From: Cinclus cinclus
Lineage: Eukaryota > Chordata > Aves > Passeriformes > Cinclidae
Direction of reading: 5' to 3'
Length of the DNA stretch: 64,000 nucleotides
NCBI RefSeq assembly: GCF_963662255.1
Contig: NC_085046.1
Coordinates: 134,707,392 to 134,771,391 of the forward strand
Shown here: in pieces, positions 48,771 to 61,008 of the stretch
Numbering within the stretch: position 1 is the stretch's first letter
How the letters are laid out: each line of letters opens with the position of its first letter
Program-made: the position numbers and the translations under genes
Notes under the pieces: generated by a model
What the model was told of the DNA's origin: nothing
Database searches by the model: none
Seen by the model: the letters and a program-made list of their open reading frames with translations, nothing else

Positions 48771-51700
48771 AAATGTTTTAGTAAGATAATGTCACTATAG
48801 CTAAATTGGTGCTTGTTATTGTGATACAACTCCACACTATTGCATGGTAATGCCCTCTAAAAGCTTTGATAAGGGTCAGATGATGTCTAAAAATAACTGG
48901 TATCAATCAGGTAGTTAGTGGCTTGTCCCATCACACTTATGTTTCTCCACAGGTCTTCTGTGATATTGAGCTGAACAATTCTTCTATCAAAGGTACCTGA
49001 AGAGCAGATACTGCATCTACCAGCTGATTACTGGTTTTCAGAATTTGTTCCTTTTAATTTATATTCCAAGGTGGGATTAAGGCAGGAATCAAGTGTGAAA
49101 ATATTTTTCCTTTGTTTTCAAGGTAAGTAGTTATTTCTGCTTCAGATCACATCTAGAGACAAAAAAAAACCAACCAAGCAAATAAACAAACAAAAAAAGT
49201 CCTCTTTTCATGGAACAAAACTACCTGACTTAGGCATCTTCAGGTAGCACACTGAGGTTTTTTTTTTTTTTAATCAAATTAATAGTAAGGAATGTTAGTA
49301 TTTCAGCTCTTCTCAAGTATGAAGATAATGCACCATGAGTCTGAGGCTTCTAATAAGTACAAAAGCTGTTGTTTATTTCAGAGCTTGTTACTTCAATCTT
49401 AGTCTTGTAATCCAGAATGAAGAGAAAGCACACACTTGTACAGAAAATCCTAAATCCATTTGTTTATAGTTCCTTTAGACAGGTAACTATAATTAAAGTT
49501 TGAGGCTTTAAGTATTCTGAACTCAGGAGTTTAAATTATGACAAAAGTTGTGCAAGACTCATTTTTAACAGTGAATATTTTAAAAATGCCTACTGAAGTT
49601 AATAGAGCTGCCCATCAGTTTTCTTCACCTTGGTCTCCTACGTAATTTTTAGGGAAGTATTTCTCAGACTGCAGAAGACTCTTCATCCTGGCCTAAGACT
49701 TTCTCTCTTTTCTTTCATTATTGAAAGAATGTAAGCAATTAACTCAGGTTGTTTTTAACTCTCAAATAGCTGAAAGTAGATGAATTCCATCCAATGCATC
49801 TGAAGATTCTGACAACTCAGACACACACTATGGGTTTGAAAGGGAAAATTGAGTTTGTTTTCTCAGGCATGGTCCTTAATATAGATCTACAGGACTGGTA
49901 GGTGTGTATTTACTGACAAGCAAGTAGCATCATACTCTGCATTGTTTTCTGTAACACTACTTTTTTGCATTTTAAACATATCAGAGGTAATGAAAATAAT
50001 TGAATAGGGAGAAAAATCAATAGCAATTACATTATAAATGACACTCCATAGAAAAGATTGTCAACATGGTTCAGAAAGCAAATCTCACAGGGACAACTTG
50101 GAACATCTGGTCAACTGGCTTTAGTAGTTTTTCCTGTGTTTTTCATGCTGAGACTTTTTCTAAGTCAACATGCAAGGAGGTTAGGCTACTAGCTGTGCTG
50201 TTTAAAAATTTCATCATTAGCATTCCTGAAGAGTTCCTTTTGACTCACTGGAATGGATATAATGATTTACCAGCAATATGGAATGGAGTCTCTGAAAATC
50301 TGAATCTCTTCCCATTTACTTTTGGCAGAGGAAAAGCACTATCCATTCACACAGCTGAATTTCCCATGTGAGCACTGGGACTTGAGCCTGGTGATGTGCT
50401 CTGCATTTCCCACACATGCTTTCCTAGGGCAGTGCAGAGCAATTGATTCTGACTAGCAGAAACTACTATAGATAGATGTACCTGATCTCAGTGATGTTTA
50501 CAAAAGGGCAGAAATGTAAGTTCAGAGGAAGTAGTGTGTGCAGTCTCTTTTTCTGTAAGGGCGGAGAGAAAAAAAAATTAGGATTATAGAAAATCTTCCC
50601 TAAGGAAGATTCTACCATTTCTCAACCACATCCCCTTCTCTGCTCTTTCTCTCCTTACATTGCTCCTCATCCTTTCCCCACACACTGCCTTGACACATAC
50701 ATGGCTGCCTCTCTGTGTCACTTATTGATGACTGGATAGAATGCAAAGCTGTGAGTTTTTTCATTTGGTCCCAAGTTCTAAAAGCACATTTTGTATCTTT
50801 CAAGCCTTTTAGGTCACTGAATGTATATTTTATGACTGCTGTTGAGAGTCTGCATCTCCAAGGGTACCATCCAAAGGCTTCTAATCAAACATTCATGCCA
50901 CCAAATGCTCTCTTTGATATAGCATTTTGAGACAGCAATTTTATGTTCTGAAAATGAAATGGATAAGATTATTTTAGAAATTTAAGGATTATAACTTTTT
51001 CAGGAGAAAAATGATGATAGATATTGAAAATTAACAAATACAAGTTTCTTGCAATTCAGTGGATGGAAGCACTGTATAAACAGTTTAGATGTGATTCTTG
51101 GACTAATTGTACTCTTTAAAGTCCCTGTTCATGATAGCTTTTTTATTTTTTTCTTGGAACTGCATTAACTAACCTCTATCAGACTTGATTTGAAAATAAG
51201 AATTACAATTTTAGAACCTGAATATTTTTACTTTTTCCCCCAGATTTCTCACAATGCCAAATAAAATGCAGCACTTGCTCAGTAAAAAGAAGATTATCTT
51301 GTTCCTTCCTCTCACTCCAATATGTTTTCAAAACACAAATTTGTAAGACTTTTTTAGTGTGTGTCCTACTTGTTTCATTGATTTAAATCGCTTAATTGTA
51401 TTCCTGGCAAACAGGAAAGGCAAGATTTAATGTCTAGAAATAAAAAGAGATTGGTAAATTATTCTTAGGAGTTAGAATTGTTTCAAATTTGTACTGTTAC
51501 TCCAACAATTATGGGTGGACAGACAATACTAACACACAAGACTTCAGATTGCTCCAGCCATAGGGGATGCAAAGATCAATTGCCTGACTAAATAAAGCAG
51601 AGTAACAAAACAGCAGGTGTCATACTTGGAAGGACTGTGAGCTTTACTTGAGGGATCCACTATTGTATCTAAATTTGTTTTTATGCATCTACGTTATATA

Positions 51701-54519
51701 TCTAGGGTGCTACAATAACAACCTTTGGAATAATACAAAAGCAATACATTTTACCATTACATGTCTCTAACTGCATTATACCTTTTCTAGACATTTCAAT
51801 TAACTTGGTCAAAAATCAAATATAGTGGGTTTTTTTTTTCCCCTCTTGCACTCCTGCTTTGGAAGAGAGGAGAGCACTAAAAAGATCTACTTGCATTAAA
51901 TCTAACTGTTGCTATTTCAGGAAAAATTCTAAAAATATGAATGTATAGATCCTAAAGATCATATTGGGCCATAAGAATTATTAAATTTAGTTTTAAACCC
52001 ATTCTTTTTCTGTCTTATGCAGTGATTGCTCTGCATGTCACCATTTGGTGATGCCCACAATATTTCTTCCGTAACCCAGGTACCCAAACCTGTGATTGCT
52101 GTCTCTTGCACACCCTTTTGTCTGTCTGACCGGTATTTTTATTATTGAATATATTTTTATTCTAAAATGGTGAAAAGTGATAAATATTTGATGATTAATC
52201 CATAGACACATGAAAGAACTTTATGGAGAGCTCCAGCTGGTAGTAACCTGATAAATGCTACTCCTAGGGGGTAATTAAATTATAGATTCTCCTGTAAATA
52301 ACAGAATTATTTTAAAAGGTAAGAGATCTACTGGTGACAGGAACACCATTTGATAACGGCTAACTAGTAAAGGAAAGGGTAAAAGGAATAAAAACTAGAA
52401 ATAAGAGCAATGGGTGAGAGAAGGGGAGGCAATGGTACTGCAAAATGAGGGCTGGTGCCAAGGACATCATCTATTGTACTCCCACATGCAAGTCTGTCGT
52501 GCTCTGCTGCTCAAACTCATTTTCTTTTTTCTTCCTAGAGTAACTTTCAAGACAGTCTTTATACAATCATATTTTATTGAGTCAGCTGCATCAAATGTAT
52601 TTTAGAAAGCTGCATGAATTCCTGCCCTACTTCAATTATTTAAGCCACAATATATTATTTAGAGGTCTTTGTGTTCATTTGTTTCAGTACAATCAATATA
52701 TGTGTATCAAAGAAATGTCATTCTCATTTGAGTGCTTTTGAATAAATAGCATTACATATTACTCTCAAAAAGAATGTTTCGAGCTTGTAACACTAGATGT
52801 ATTTAAAGAATCTATAAATGGCTCTTTCCCGTTCTATATGATAGCTTTATTTCACAGCTCTCAGGCAAATATATTCTGTGCAATATAGCTGTATGATCTA
52901 ACCTCTGGGCAGTGTAATTTTAACCTAAGTGTTGTTTATCTATCTTTTTAAAGCAGTGACATACATCCTCCTGAATACAAACCAGGGTTTCTGTCCTTTT
53001 TGCTGGGTTTTACATGCTCCATGAGCAGCTGCCTGAGCCTGGATACCGAAATGAGAAGGGACATTGCCATGAAGAAAGTCTTTGCATGCTCAGGAGGGAA
53101 CTTTCCCTTCCTCTCAGTCTCCTGGGGATTGTTTTCCTCTTTTTTGATGCCTGTTTTTATGCCTGTGCCAGAAGTGGTAGTAATGGAGATCATGAGGACC
53201 AAAAACTATGATAAGAATTTCCAGGCTTAAAGCCTTTAGGGAAATTTTCATTCCAGTGTGGCTGTACAAAGTGCAGGACCTTTGGGGAGTAGGAGAGGAA
53301 AAGGGACTTTCTGGGCTAGTCAAACACACCAAAAGATACTGAAACTAGGAGCAAAAAATGTCATGATGGGAGGAGAGAGCAAAATCTCATTGGATATCTG
53401 ATAGGATATAAAGATACTTGTGGTCACCTTGACAACAAAGGAGCATTAACTTAGAGCAAGATCAAACACTGCCCACTGTCCTTTCTTACGAAGGAGGATC
53501 TAGACCTAAGACAAGCTCTTTTACCTGTTGCATCATCTGGCAGGCATTGGTAGTCCTGCCCTGAATAGCAATAACACATTTTAGAGGTGGCTACCCTGGT
53601 AATTTCCATTCTATAATGTCCACTGAAAGATTTTGTTGCCATTTGGAGAAAGTGATTATAATTTGTAGAATTCCCATAGCAGGTTAGCATTTTTTTCCTA
53701 GTTTTACTGAAACAAATGAGTTGGACTTTGAATGCAGACAATAGTGGAAGGGTAAGTCAACTTCCTTCAGTTCTCCAGTTTTCCTGTAGTAGGGACAAAC
53801 TGTTAAGTACTTGGATGAAGCAGGAAGATTCCAAGCCCTGGAACCCAACTCCAAGTCCATGTCATTGTACATAATACTTTCCACCTGCCTTTGCAACAAG
53901 GACCCAGGATTCATGTCATGGTTCAGCAGGTCTTGCAGTGTCTCCTTGGTGTAATGTATTCTGTAAGCCTTTTAGTCCTCCAGGTGAGTTGGAAGAGTAT
54001 TTGGTGAAAGTCTGTATGAAATATGTTTGAAAAGTATTTGGAAGACCTGTCATCTTTTTTCATACTGGAGTGACTTTATTGGGAATTCACCAAGCAGATC
54101 CACTATTTTTCATATGGGCAGTTCATTAAGTGTGTAAGTGTTTGGGGATTTTGCCTTAAAATTATAATTAAGTACACTGAAGGGTAGCTAAAAGGTCAAA
54201 CCCTGTTTTCACCTCTTACTTACCATTTCCTGTCACTTGGATCCTATTGATTATATTGAACCAAATAATTAGGGAAAGAAGAATATTTTCTGTGAGTGAA
54301 TTGCAGGACTTAGGTGTTTTTTCTGGTTTCTAGGCTTGCTTTGTTTTCTTAGTCTTACTCATGTGGCTTTAGCTGGTTTGAATTGCAATATCTCTTAAAT
54401 TTTAATAATTTACAAAGCCAAATAATTTTAATGGCTATAGATATTTATGAATAACACTGATGCCTGGTATTTTATACTGAAAAATTACTTTCAAGAGTCA
54501 GCAGATGCTTATTTATTGT
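48771..54519. other. Long unassigned stretch, about 5.7 kb
   Basis: No gene or repeat family is recognised with confidence. The first few hundred bases may be further ERVL-like sequence beyond recognition. A less AT-rich part at 52950-53950 has a series of overlapping minus-strand frames (52948-53202, 53451-53741, 53684-53914) and plus-strand frames that match nothing I know (see findings). Confidence 0.4.
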
Positions 54520-55022
54520 GAGAAAGTTGAGGACTAGATGAAGCAGGAAACTAAAGCCCTGATAGAATAAAACCTGGTCAGGAAAAACAAAGGCAGCAGG
54601 AGAAGTTTCTAGAGGAACATTGATGATAGAAAGAAGACTACAGAAAATGAGCATCCTTTCTGGAAGGAAATGGGAAACCTGATTACCTGGAAGGTGAAGA
54701 AGGCTGAGGTAATTGATGATTTTTTTCCTCAGTTTTCACCAACAAGTGTTCCAACCTCACCAAATTGCAGAAGGCAGAGATGGGAACTGGGAGAATGAAG
54801 AACCACACACTGTAGGAGATCAAATTTGAGAATTTAAGGAATCTGAAGGTTCACAAAATCAAGGGACCTGCTGAAATGCATCTGCAAGTTCTGAGGAATC
54901 TGACAGATAAAAATGCTAAGCCATTATTCATCATATTTGAGAATCTCTATTCCTGGTAAGACCATGGAGCAGATCCTCTTGGAGACTACGCTAAGGTACA
55001 TTGAAAATAAGGATGTGGTTGG
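54520..55022 (+). mobile_element. CR1 LINE, sense, 5' piece of a copy split by an LTR
   Basis: Upstream part of a long CR1 copy. The blocks 'GAAGAAGGCTGAGGTAATTG', 'TTTTTTCCTCAGTTTTCACC', 'AAAATCAAGGGACCTGCTGA', 'CTAAGCCATTATTCATCATA' and 'ATGGAGCAGATCCTCTTGGA' follow the internal CR1 order that leads into the reverse transcriptase. The match is diverged, and the left limit is approximate. The copy is cut at 55022 by an antisense LTR. Confidence 0.75.
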
Positions 55023-55766
55023 TGTTACAGTCAGAGAAGTGAGAGATGCCTCTGACAACTAAGGTGTAAAAAAGACCATATGCTTAAGTCAACAATAAAG
55101 ATTTTATTTAACAATAAATGTGAGGTAGAGAGATAGAAGGAAATAGAAAAGAGCATGGAGAGAGGGGGTGGGTAGAGAGAGAGAGATCAAGAAGAAGACA
55201 GTTCCCACCCATAAATCTGGTGGTGTCCTATTAGTGCTTCTTCACCCTGGGCTTCTGAGTAGTGGGGGTTGGAGTCATTATTTTAGGGGTACCACTTTTA
55301 TACAGTTCAAGTTCTGGGTATTCAGGGAGGTATATTCCTAATTTATATGTGAAGTGAGAATGGGTGTGCCTTCATTTGCATATGAAGCAAGGATGGGCGT
55401 GTCCTTCTTCTGCATATTCTTCCTCTAAGATTTTGAGGGCTTTCAGTGGTCGTTGGTGGTTGCAGGTGCCCTCTGTCCTATAAATTCAGGTTACCTTTGT
55501 TTGACTAATGATATGTGTATGAAGAGTTTCTTCCTTTTCCACAGTTGCCACAGTGGCAAGTTTTGTCCCAGTGCATTAACCAGAATGTGCTAACCAGCTG
55601 TCACCTCTGCCAGGCATGGAATCAGCTCCTTCCTGTTGCAAATTCCTGCCTTCTGTGCTTACCTCAAGCCCACTGTGGTGGCTCATCTTATGACAAGTTC
55701 CTTTTGTGGCCTTGACAGGATTTGAGACAAGCAATTGTGCTCCTTAAGTCCTTAGTTGTGGTGACA
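55023..55766 (-). mobile_element. Solo LTR, antisense, inserted in CR1
   Basis: A 0.74-kb LTR on the minus strand. On the plus strand it runs from TGTTACAGTC to GTGGTGACA, so both ends are TG...CA. Minus-strand features in order are a TATA box (TATAAAAG, plus coordinates 55295-55302), a CT-rich region (55140-55190), an AATAAA signal (55103-55108) and the U5 block shared with the LTR ending at 33437. The CR1 sequence is continuous across it. I could not find a clean target duplication: GTTGG at the left and GTCAA at the right differ, and sequence similarity (GGTG/GGTGACAG) makes the exact edges uncertain by a few bases. Confidence 0.8.
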
Positions 55767-57016
55767 GTCAACTTGGCTTCACTGAGAGCAAATCCTGCCT
55801 GACAAATCTGGTTGACTTCTGTGATGTGGTTACAATCTTGGTGGAAGAGGGAAGATTGACTGACATCATCTACTTGAACTTGTGCAAAGCACTTAACACT
55901 GTCCCCCTTGACATCCTTGTCTCTAAATGGAGAGACATGGATTTGATGGATGGACCACTGAGTGAATAAGGAATTGGCTGGTTGGACAAATGCAGAGTTG
56001 CAGTCAGTGGCTCAATGCTCAAGTTGAGACCAGTGTTGAGCGGTGTTTCTCAGGGGTCAGTACTGGGACTAGCACTATTTAACATCTGTTTTGATGACAT
56101 GGACAATGGGATTCATCCTCAGAAGGTTTGCTGATGACTCCAAACTGTGTGCTGCAGTTGTCAGGCTGGAGGGAAGGGATGCCATACAAATGGACCTGGA
56201 TAGGCTTGAGAGATGGGACCATGTGAACCTCACAAAGTTCAATAAGGCCAAATGCAAAATCCTGCAACTGGACTGGGGCAATCCCAAGCAAAAATGCAGG
56301 CTGGGGGGAGAAAACACCAACAACAGGTCTGAGAAGGTCATGAGTGTGTTGGTGGACAAAAACCCTGACATGAACAGTCAATATGTGATAGGAGCCCTGA
56401 AAGCCGAACGTATCCTGGGCTGCATCAAGAGCAGCGTGGCCAGCAGGGTGAGGGAGGGGATTATCCTCTTCTACTCTGCTCAGGTGAGGTCCTACCTGGA
56501 ATTCTGCGTACAACTCTGGGGTCTCCAGAACATGAATGATATGGACCAGTCAGAGCAAGTCCAGAGGAGGACCATGAAGATGATCAGAGGGCTGGAACTG
56601 TTCTCTTATGAAGACAGGCTGACAAAGGTGGGATTGTTCAGCCTGGAGAAGTGAAGGGTCTGGGGAGACCTCAGAGCAGCCTTCCAGTAAAGGAGACCAA
56701 CAAGAAAGCTAGAGGGGTACTTTTTCCAAGGACAAGTAGTGATAGCACAAAGGGTATTTAAACTGAAAGAAGGTTAATTAGATTATATTAGATTAAATAT
56801 TAGTAAGACATTTTTTACTATGGGGGTAGTAGATACTGGACCAGGTTGTCCAGAGAAGTTGTGGATGCCCCATCCCTGGATGTGTTCAGAGCCAGCTTGG
56901 AAGTGGCTTTGAGTAACTTGGTCTAGAGGAAGGTGTCTATGGCAGAGGGGTTCATGGCACAGGGGTTGGAAGTTGATGAATTTTTAAAGTCCCTTCCAAC
57001 CCAAACCATTTTATGG
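55767..57016 (+). mobile_element. CR1 LINE with reverse-transcriptase ORF2 remnant, sense (3' piece)
   Basis: The CR1 resumes with 'GTCAACTTGGCTTCACTGAG' and 'AAATCCTGCCTGACAAATCT' and runs to its 3' end. From 56091 to 56654 a single frame of 187 codons remains open, covering the second half of the ORF2 reverse transcriptase and its C-terminal region: the FADD active-site motif ('RRFADDSKLC', near 56128), 'FNKAKCKILQL', 'AERILGCIKSSVASRVREGI', 'VQRRTMKMIRGLE' and 'LFSLEK' at the stop. Upstream, the DDMDNG region is in another frame, so there is a frameshift just before FADD. The tail 'GAAGTTGTGGATGCCCCATC' and 'CTTCCAACCCAAACCATTTT' is clear at 56850-57016. It is the most complete CR1 here but not active. 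Confidence 0.93.
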
Positions 57017-59467
57017 TAAGTACAAGGAATAATTCAGAGCAAGGTCAGCCTGTTTTGTTTCCAAAACCACCATGCCATATTGCAGTTATAACTCTACTAA
57101 AATGTTTTTTTTTTTCTAAACGAGAACATACATATTTTTCTTTAAAGATAACATGGAATTCTACAAAGCTGATGCTGCATGGTCTTAAAATAATCTATGA
57201 TTTGGACTGGCACACAGATTGAAATTCCATTCCCTCCCATCTCTATGAGCAGTCTGTGGGAGTTGTTTTGTTATTGGAATATGCGTACAATAATGGGATA
57301 TACAGAAACTCACTGTTTTGCTAGTTACTGTGTTGAGTATTTTAACTGGGACAGGTTCACACCTGAGGCTGGTAGTTAACATAGCCAGCAGTATTAATTT
57401 ATTATTTATTTGTTTAAGACACTAGAGTAGCCCTCATGTAATCTTCAGGGAAATCACTCTGCATGTTGTCATTAGTCCGCTGTGTTGGCTTTGCCTTGAG
57501 CTATCACCAGTGTTATAAATATTGTCTTGACTAAATCTTTTGATGTATTTAAAAGCTTATTTTGAACATATATGAAAAAGGAGAAATAGTATTCCCTTAG
57601 CTGTGCATGTTTTATAGGGTGAGATATCAAGGGTTGAGACTCATCAAGGCTAAGGTAATGGCAGCAAAAGGACATTTTCTCATCCACCTTTTTTCTTTTC
57701 TACAATGGATCAACAGCTTTTCTTGAAGAAAATATCTATCAAAGGAAAACTGACAGAATGCAAAATTATTTACTCAGAAAAAGCTGTCCAAAAATCACAC
57801 TTCATACATTTCTTGTTCGGTTGTGGGCCAGTGGTAACTGGGTAACCATGTTTTATTAAAGATAAACTAATGGAGGTATTTTTTAGTAGATCCTGCTGTC
57901 CTTTCCATATGGCAACAAAATAACAAAGAACACTACTTAGGGAAGCATGAAAACAGGGACATATGCACCTGTTCTTAGTACTGCCTCAGAGGTAAAATAT
58001 TATTACTTTTGCCAACGATGATGGCATTAAATAACAGTTTTGCCATGAGAAATCGGCATTTGTTTTTTTTATGGTTTAAATAAAAATGTAGTGCTGCTCT
58101 GAAGGTCTGAGACACTGTATAGTTACAGAGTACAGAGATGGGGACATCTTTCTTTTTTCTTATAAACACAAAAACTTTTACCTTAACTCTGTAGGTGAAG
58201 TATTCACTGGGGTATCTTATTACAACATTTTGAGTATTAAAAAAGCTGAATCGAAGAGGTTCATATCATTAGAGCACTGGAATCATCCCTACTTTTGATG
58301 GTAATTTAGAAATCAAAAACATGGAAAAAAGCTCTATGTTTTAACCTCTCCACAGAACAAAGCAGCAAAGCTACTCCTTTAATTCTGCCCATTTCCCTTC
58401 TGGCTGGCATCTGACCCTGACACTGTTCAGCAGTGGTTCCCTGAGCACAAACCACCTTGCTGCAGAGCTGGCAGAGCTGCCTGCTGTCCTGGACACTTCT
58501 CCTGCACACGTCCACCCCAGCCATGGCTCTGGCCCAGGGCTGATTGGACAGGTGCAGCTCTCTCTTTGCCTGAGTTTTGCCTCTGCACGGGTATTCCACT
58601 GTGCTCCCAGCTCCAGGGGCATGGTGCAGATGTGTGGGAGCCATCATGTACCTCTCAGAGCTTGTGCATCTGGCTCTGTAGCTCTGCACTTGCATCTTGC
58701 CACTTCAACAAGGTGTTTCACCGCGTGGTGCAAGCTTGAGCTCTTGTGTATGTTAAACATGTGGCATTTCACCATGGTAAGAGTGTGTGGCTATGCAAAC
58801 GCCCAAGCACTGAGCTCAAGCTGAAAAACTGCCACTATACCAAAAATGTCAGTATATCAAAAATGTCAATACAACAAAAAGTATCAATCGTGTTTCATGA
58901 TGCTAAGTTCATCTTGAAAAAATTAATCAGACAATTTTGCTTTCAGTAAACTAAACAAGGTCCATATATAAATTTCAAAGCAAAAATTTTCACTGCAGAT
59001 GCTCTTGCTGTAATAAAAAAATACACATTTCAACTCAGAAGAAATGTGAGAATTATTTTTCTAGGACATTCAGAATGAAAAAAACCCAAACCCAAATAAG
59101 CATTTTTGGGCTTTTCTGCCTCGAGACTGAAGTAGGTATTGTTGATAACACATCTAAACACAAATATGGTGTGTAGAAGCCCAGAGAAGCTGACTTTAGT
59201 CCTGGGATGGATTGCAGCAATGCATCCCCACCACCTCAGGCTTCATTACAATTTGAGAAATGCTCCTTAGGCCTTGGCTTTGATGAACTGCATTTGGACT
59301 AAATCCCTCTTGTATGTTACAATAAAGCTGTTAAAATCTAATTTAAAAACCAGTTTTCAGATACTGCTCATACTGACCACATTTTGTTGACATTGTTCAA
59401 CATCTAGACTTGAAAATGAGCAGTAGATTATTGCAATCTCCTTGAGCACAGTTTATAACAAATGATG
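57017..59467. other. Unassigned DNA with a GC-richer segment
   Basis: 57.0-58.3 kb and 58.8-59.4 kb are AT-rich with nothing recognised. Between them, 58370-58800 is distinctly richer in G and C, with minus-strand frames of 129 and 83 codons and a plus-strand frame of 90 codons that match no protein I know; it may be an LTR remnant. A 16-18 bp unit (ATCAAAAATGTCA-type) is repeated about three times near 58840-58890. Confidence 0.4.
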
Positions 59468-60103
59468 GTTAGGTGTGGGAATCGAGCTGGCTGACATCCA
59501 AAGCCAGACCAGTGTTTTTGGTGTGTTGCCCCTTGGCCCCAGACCTTGGAGGGCATTTGTTGAAGTTTATAACAGTTCCTAAGAAAGTTGTCAAAGGTTT
59601 TAAAACTGTTCATGGTAAAGCTTTATAACCCTCATTTCCCATTGGTTGCCTCTATTCCCAGTTATGTCATCCCTTTTCTCCTCCCAGTTCTGGAACATTC
59701 TTGTATCCTTGTACCCCCATTGGTTCATGTTCACCGTATTGTTCCACCCATCCTACCTTACTGGTTACTGCCCCATATTACTCCTCCCTTGCACCACTTT
59801 TCCCTTTACCCATTGGATTATCATCCTGGACCCACCTCTCATCATCCCTTATAAATACCCTGGTTTTTCCCTCAGCCTTGTCTTCTACCCTTAGCTCTTA
59901 TAGTGTGTGTACGTGTTTTGGGCCTTGTCCCACATTTTCTTTTATGGTTATTAAAGTATTTAGTTCCAGAGCTGTGGTGTGGACCTGTTCCTCATTTCGC
60001 CACCTTAGCCCTGATATCAGGGGACCCTTAGAGGTTGGTCAGGGAGACTGCCCTCGAGTCTTGCATCATAAGTATTGAAAAACAAAAAACCCCGACAGTT
60101 AGG
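59468..60103 (+). mobile_element. Solo LTR, ERVK-like, with exact 6-bp target duplication
   Basis: The LTR proper is 59474-60097 (624 bp), starting TGTGGGAATC and ending ACCCCGACA. It is flanked by the exact 6-bp direct repeat GTTAGG (59468-59473 and 60098-60103). It has a TATA box (TATAAAT, 59850-59856) and a variant polyadenylation signal (ATTAAA, 59950-59955) in sense order. A 6-bp duplication fits class II (ERVK-like) elements. The U3 is C/T-rich, which produces plus-strand frames of 82-125 codons rich in Ser, Pro and Leu; these are not genes. It is a different family from the LTR at 7468-7988. The clean ends and duplication suggest a fairly recent insertion. Confidence 0.9.
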
Positions 60104-60529
60104 GAGAGCTAAAGTGTCAAAAATCAGAATCTTGTTTAGATTGGTTTTGCTAAGCATATTAGAAAGTTATTTCCATGGCAGGGCAAATATTAGATTAACT
60201 CTTCAAAGCTTATTCATAAGCATTAGAAGTTCATCTAATGTTTTATTTATTTGATAGATCCTATACAAACAATTAAGGATATAATTGTTTCTCTTGCCTT
60301 GAATGGCTGTACATGAGTCTGAATTGTAAATGGGAAAACTGTAAATCCTAATGCTTTTTAATGTTTGCTATAAAATCATTTTGGGGATTAACTAATAAGA
60401 GAAACAAGCCATCATAGTGTTTAACTGGAATTCACTAATCTATTCCAATATCTGAACCAGCAGGAAACTGGATTGATTTTTTGAGAATGCTATGTTTTAA
60501 AACCCATTGGAAATTAAACTCCAGTCAGG
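60104..60529. other. Unassigned AT-rich DNA between two LTRs
   Basis: No recognised feature; frames are very short. Confidence 0.45.
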
Positions 60530-61008
60530 GTCTTTCCCTTGTCTCCTCAAGTGAGAAAGGGAAAAAAATTGCAGAGATTATGGGTTGAGATAACAATTTG
60601 CTAGAAAAACAGCAATGAAAAAACAAACAGTAACAGCAACAATACTAATAACAGCAGTGTATAAAAGAGGGTGGTTGCATGCAAGAACTGCTTACAGACG
60701 ACAGCCCCGGTGTCACCACTGCCAGGGACACGTGGCCGGTGCTTCCCCCCAAGGCTAAGACAATAAAAACAAATAATGGACAAACCCTCCAAGATGGACC
60801 ATTTGAGTCACACTACTCAGAAGAAAAGGAAGAAAATGGGGTTGGTTCAGGGTCATGTTCCACTTTCTTTCACCCAAAGCCACATCCCCAGCTATGAAAG
60901 GGTGGCATAAAATAAATAATCTACACATGCCCACATGGCTCCAGGCTCCAGCTCCTCATGGCAACTAAGATGAAATTAACTCCATCCTGGCCAAAACTAG
61001 GGAAAAGA
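60530..61008 (-). mobile_element. ERV LTR remnant, antisense
   Basis: The plus-strand text follows a bird LTR read in reverse: 'TTGCAGAGATTATGGGTTGA', an (AACAGC/AATA)-rich patch, 'GTGTATAAAAGAGGGTGGTT', 'GCAAGAACTGCTTAC', 'GTTCAGGGTCATGTTCCACT', and finally 'AATTAACTCCATCCTGGCCA' then AAAACTAGGGAAAAGACA. The last block is the reverse complement of the usual TGTC...TTTTGGCC LTR start. The right end (5' end of the LTR) is therefore near 61007; the left end is not resolved and no target duplication was found. The 72-codon plus-strand frame at 60679-60897 is inside it. Confidence 0.6.

Noticed and set aside
59588..60078. Plus-strand frames of 82-125 codons
   Set aside because: They come from the C/T-rich U3 of a solo LTR with defined ends and target duplication.
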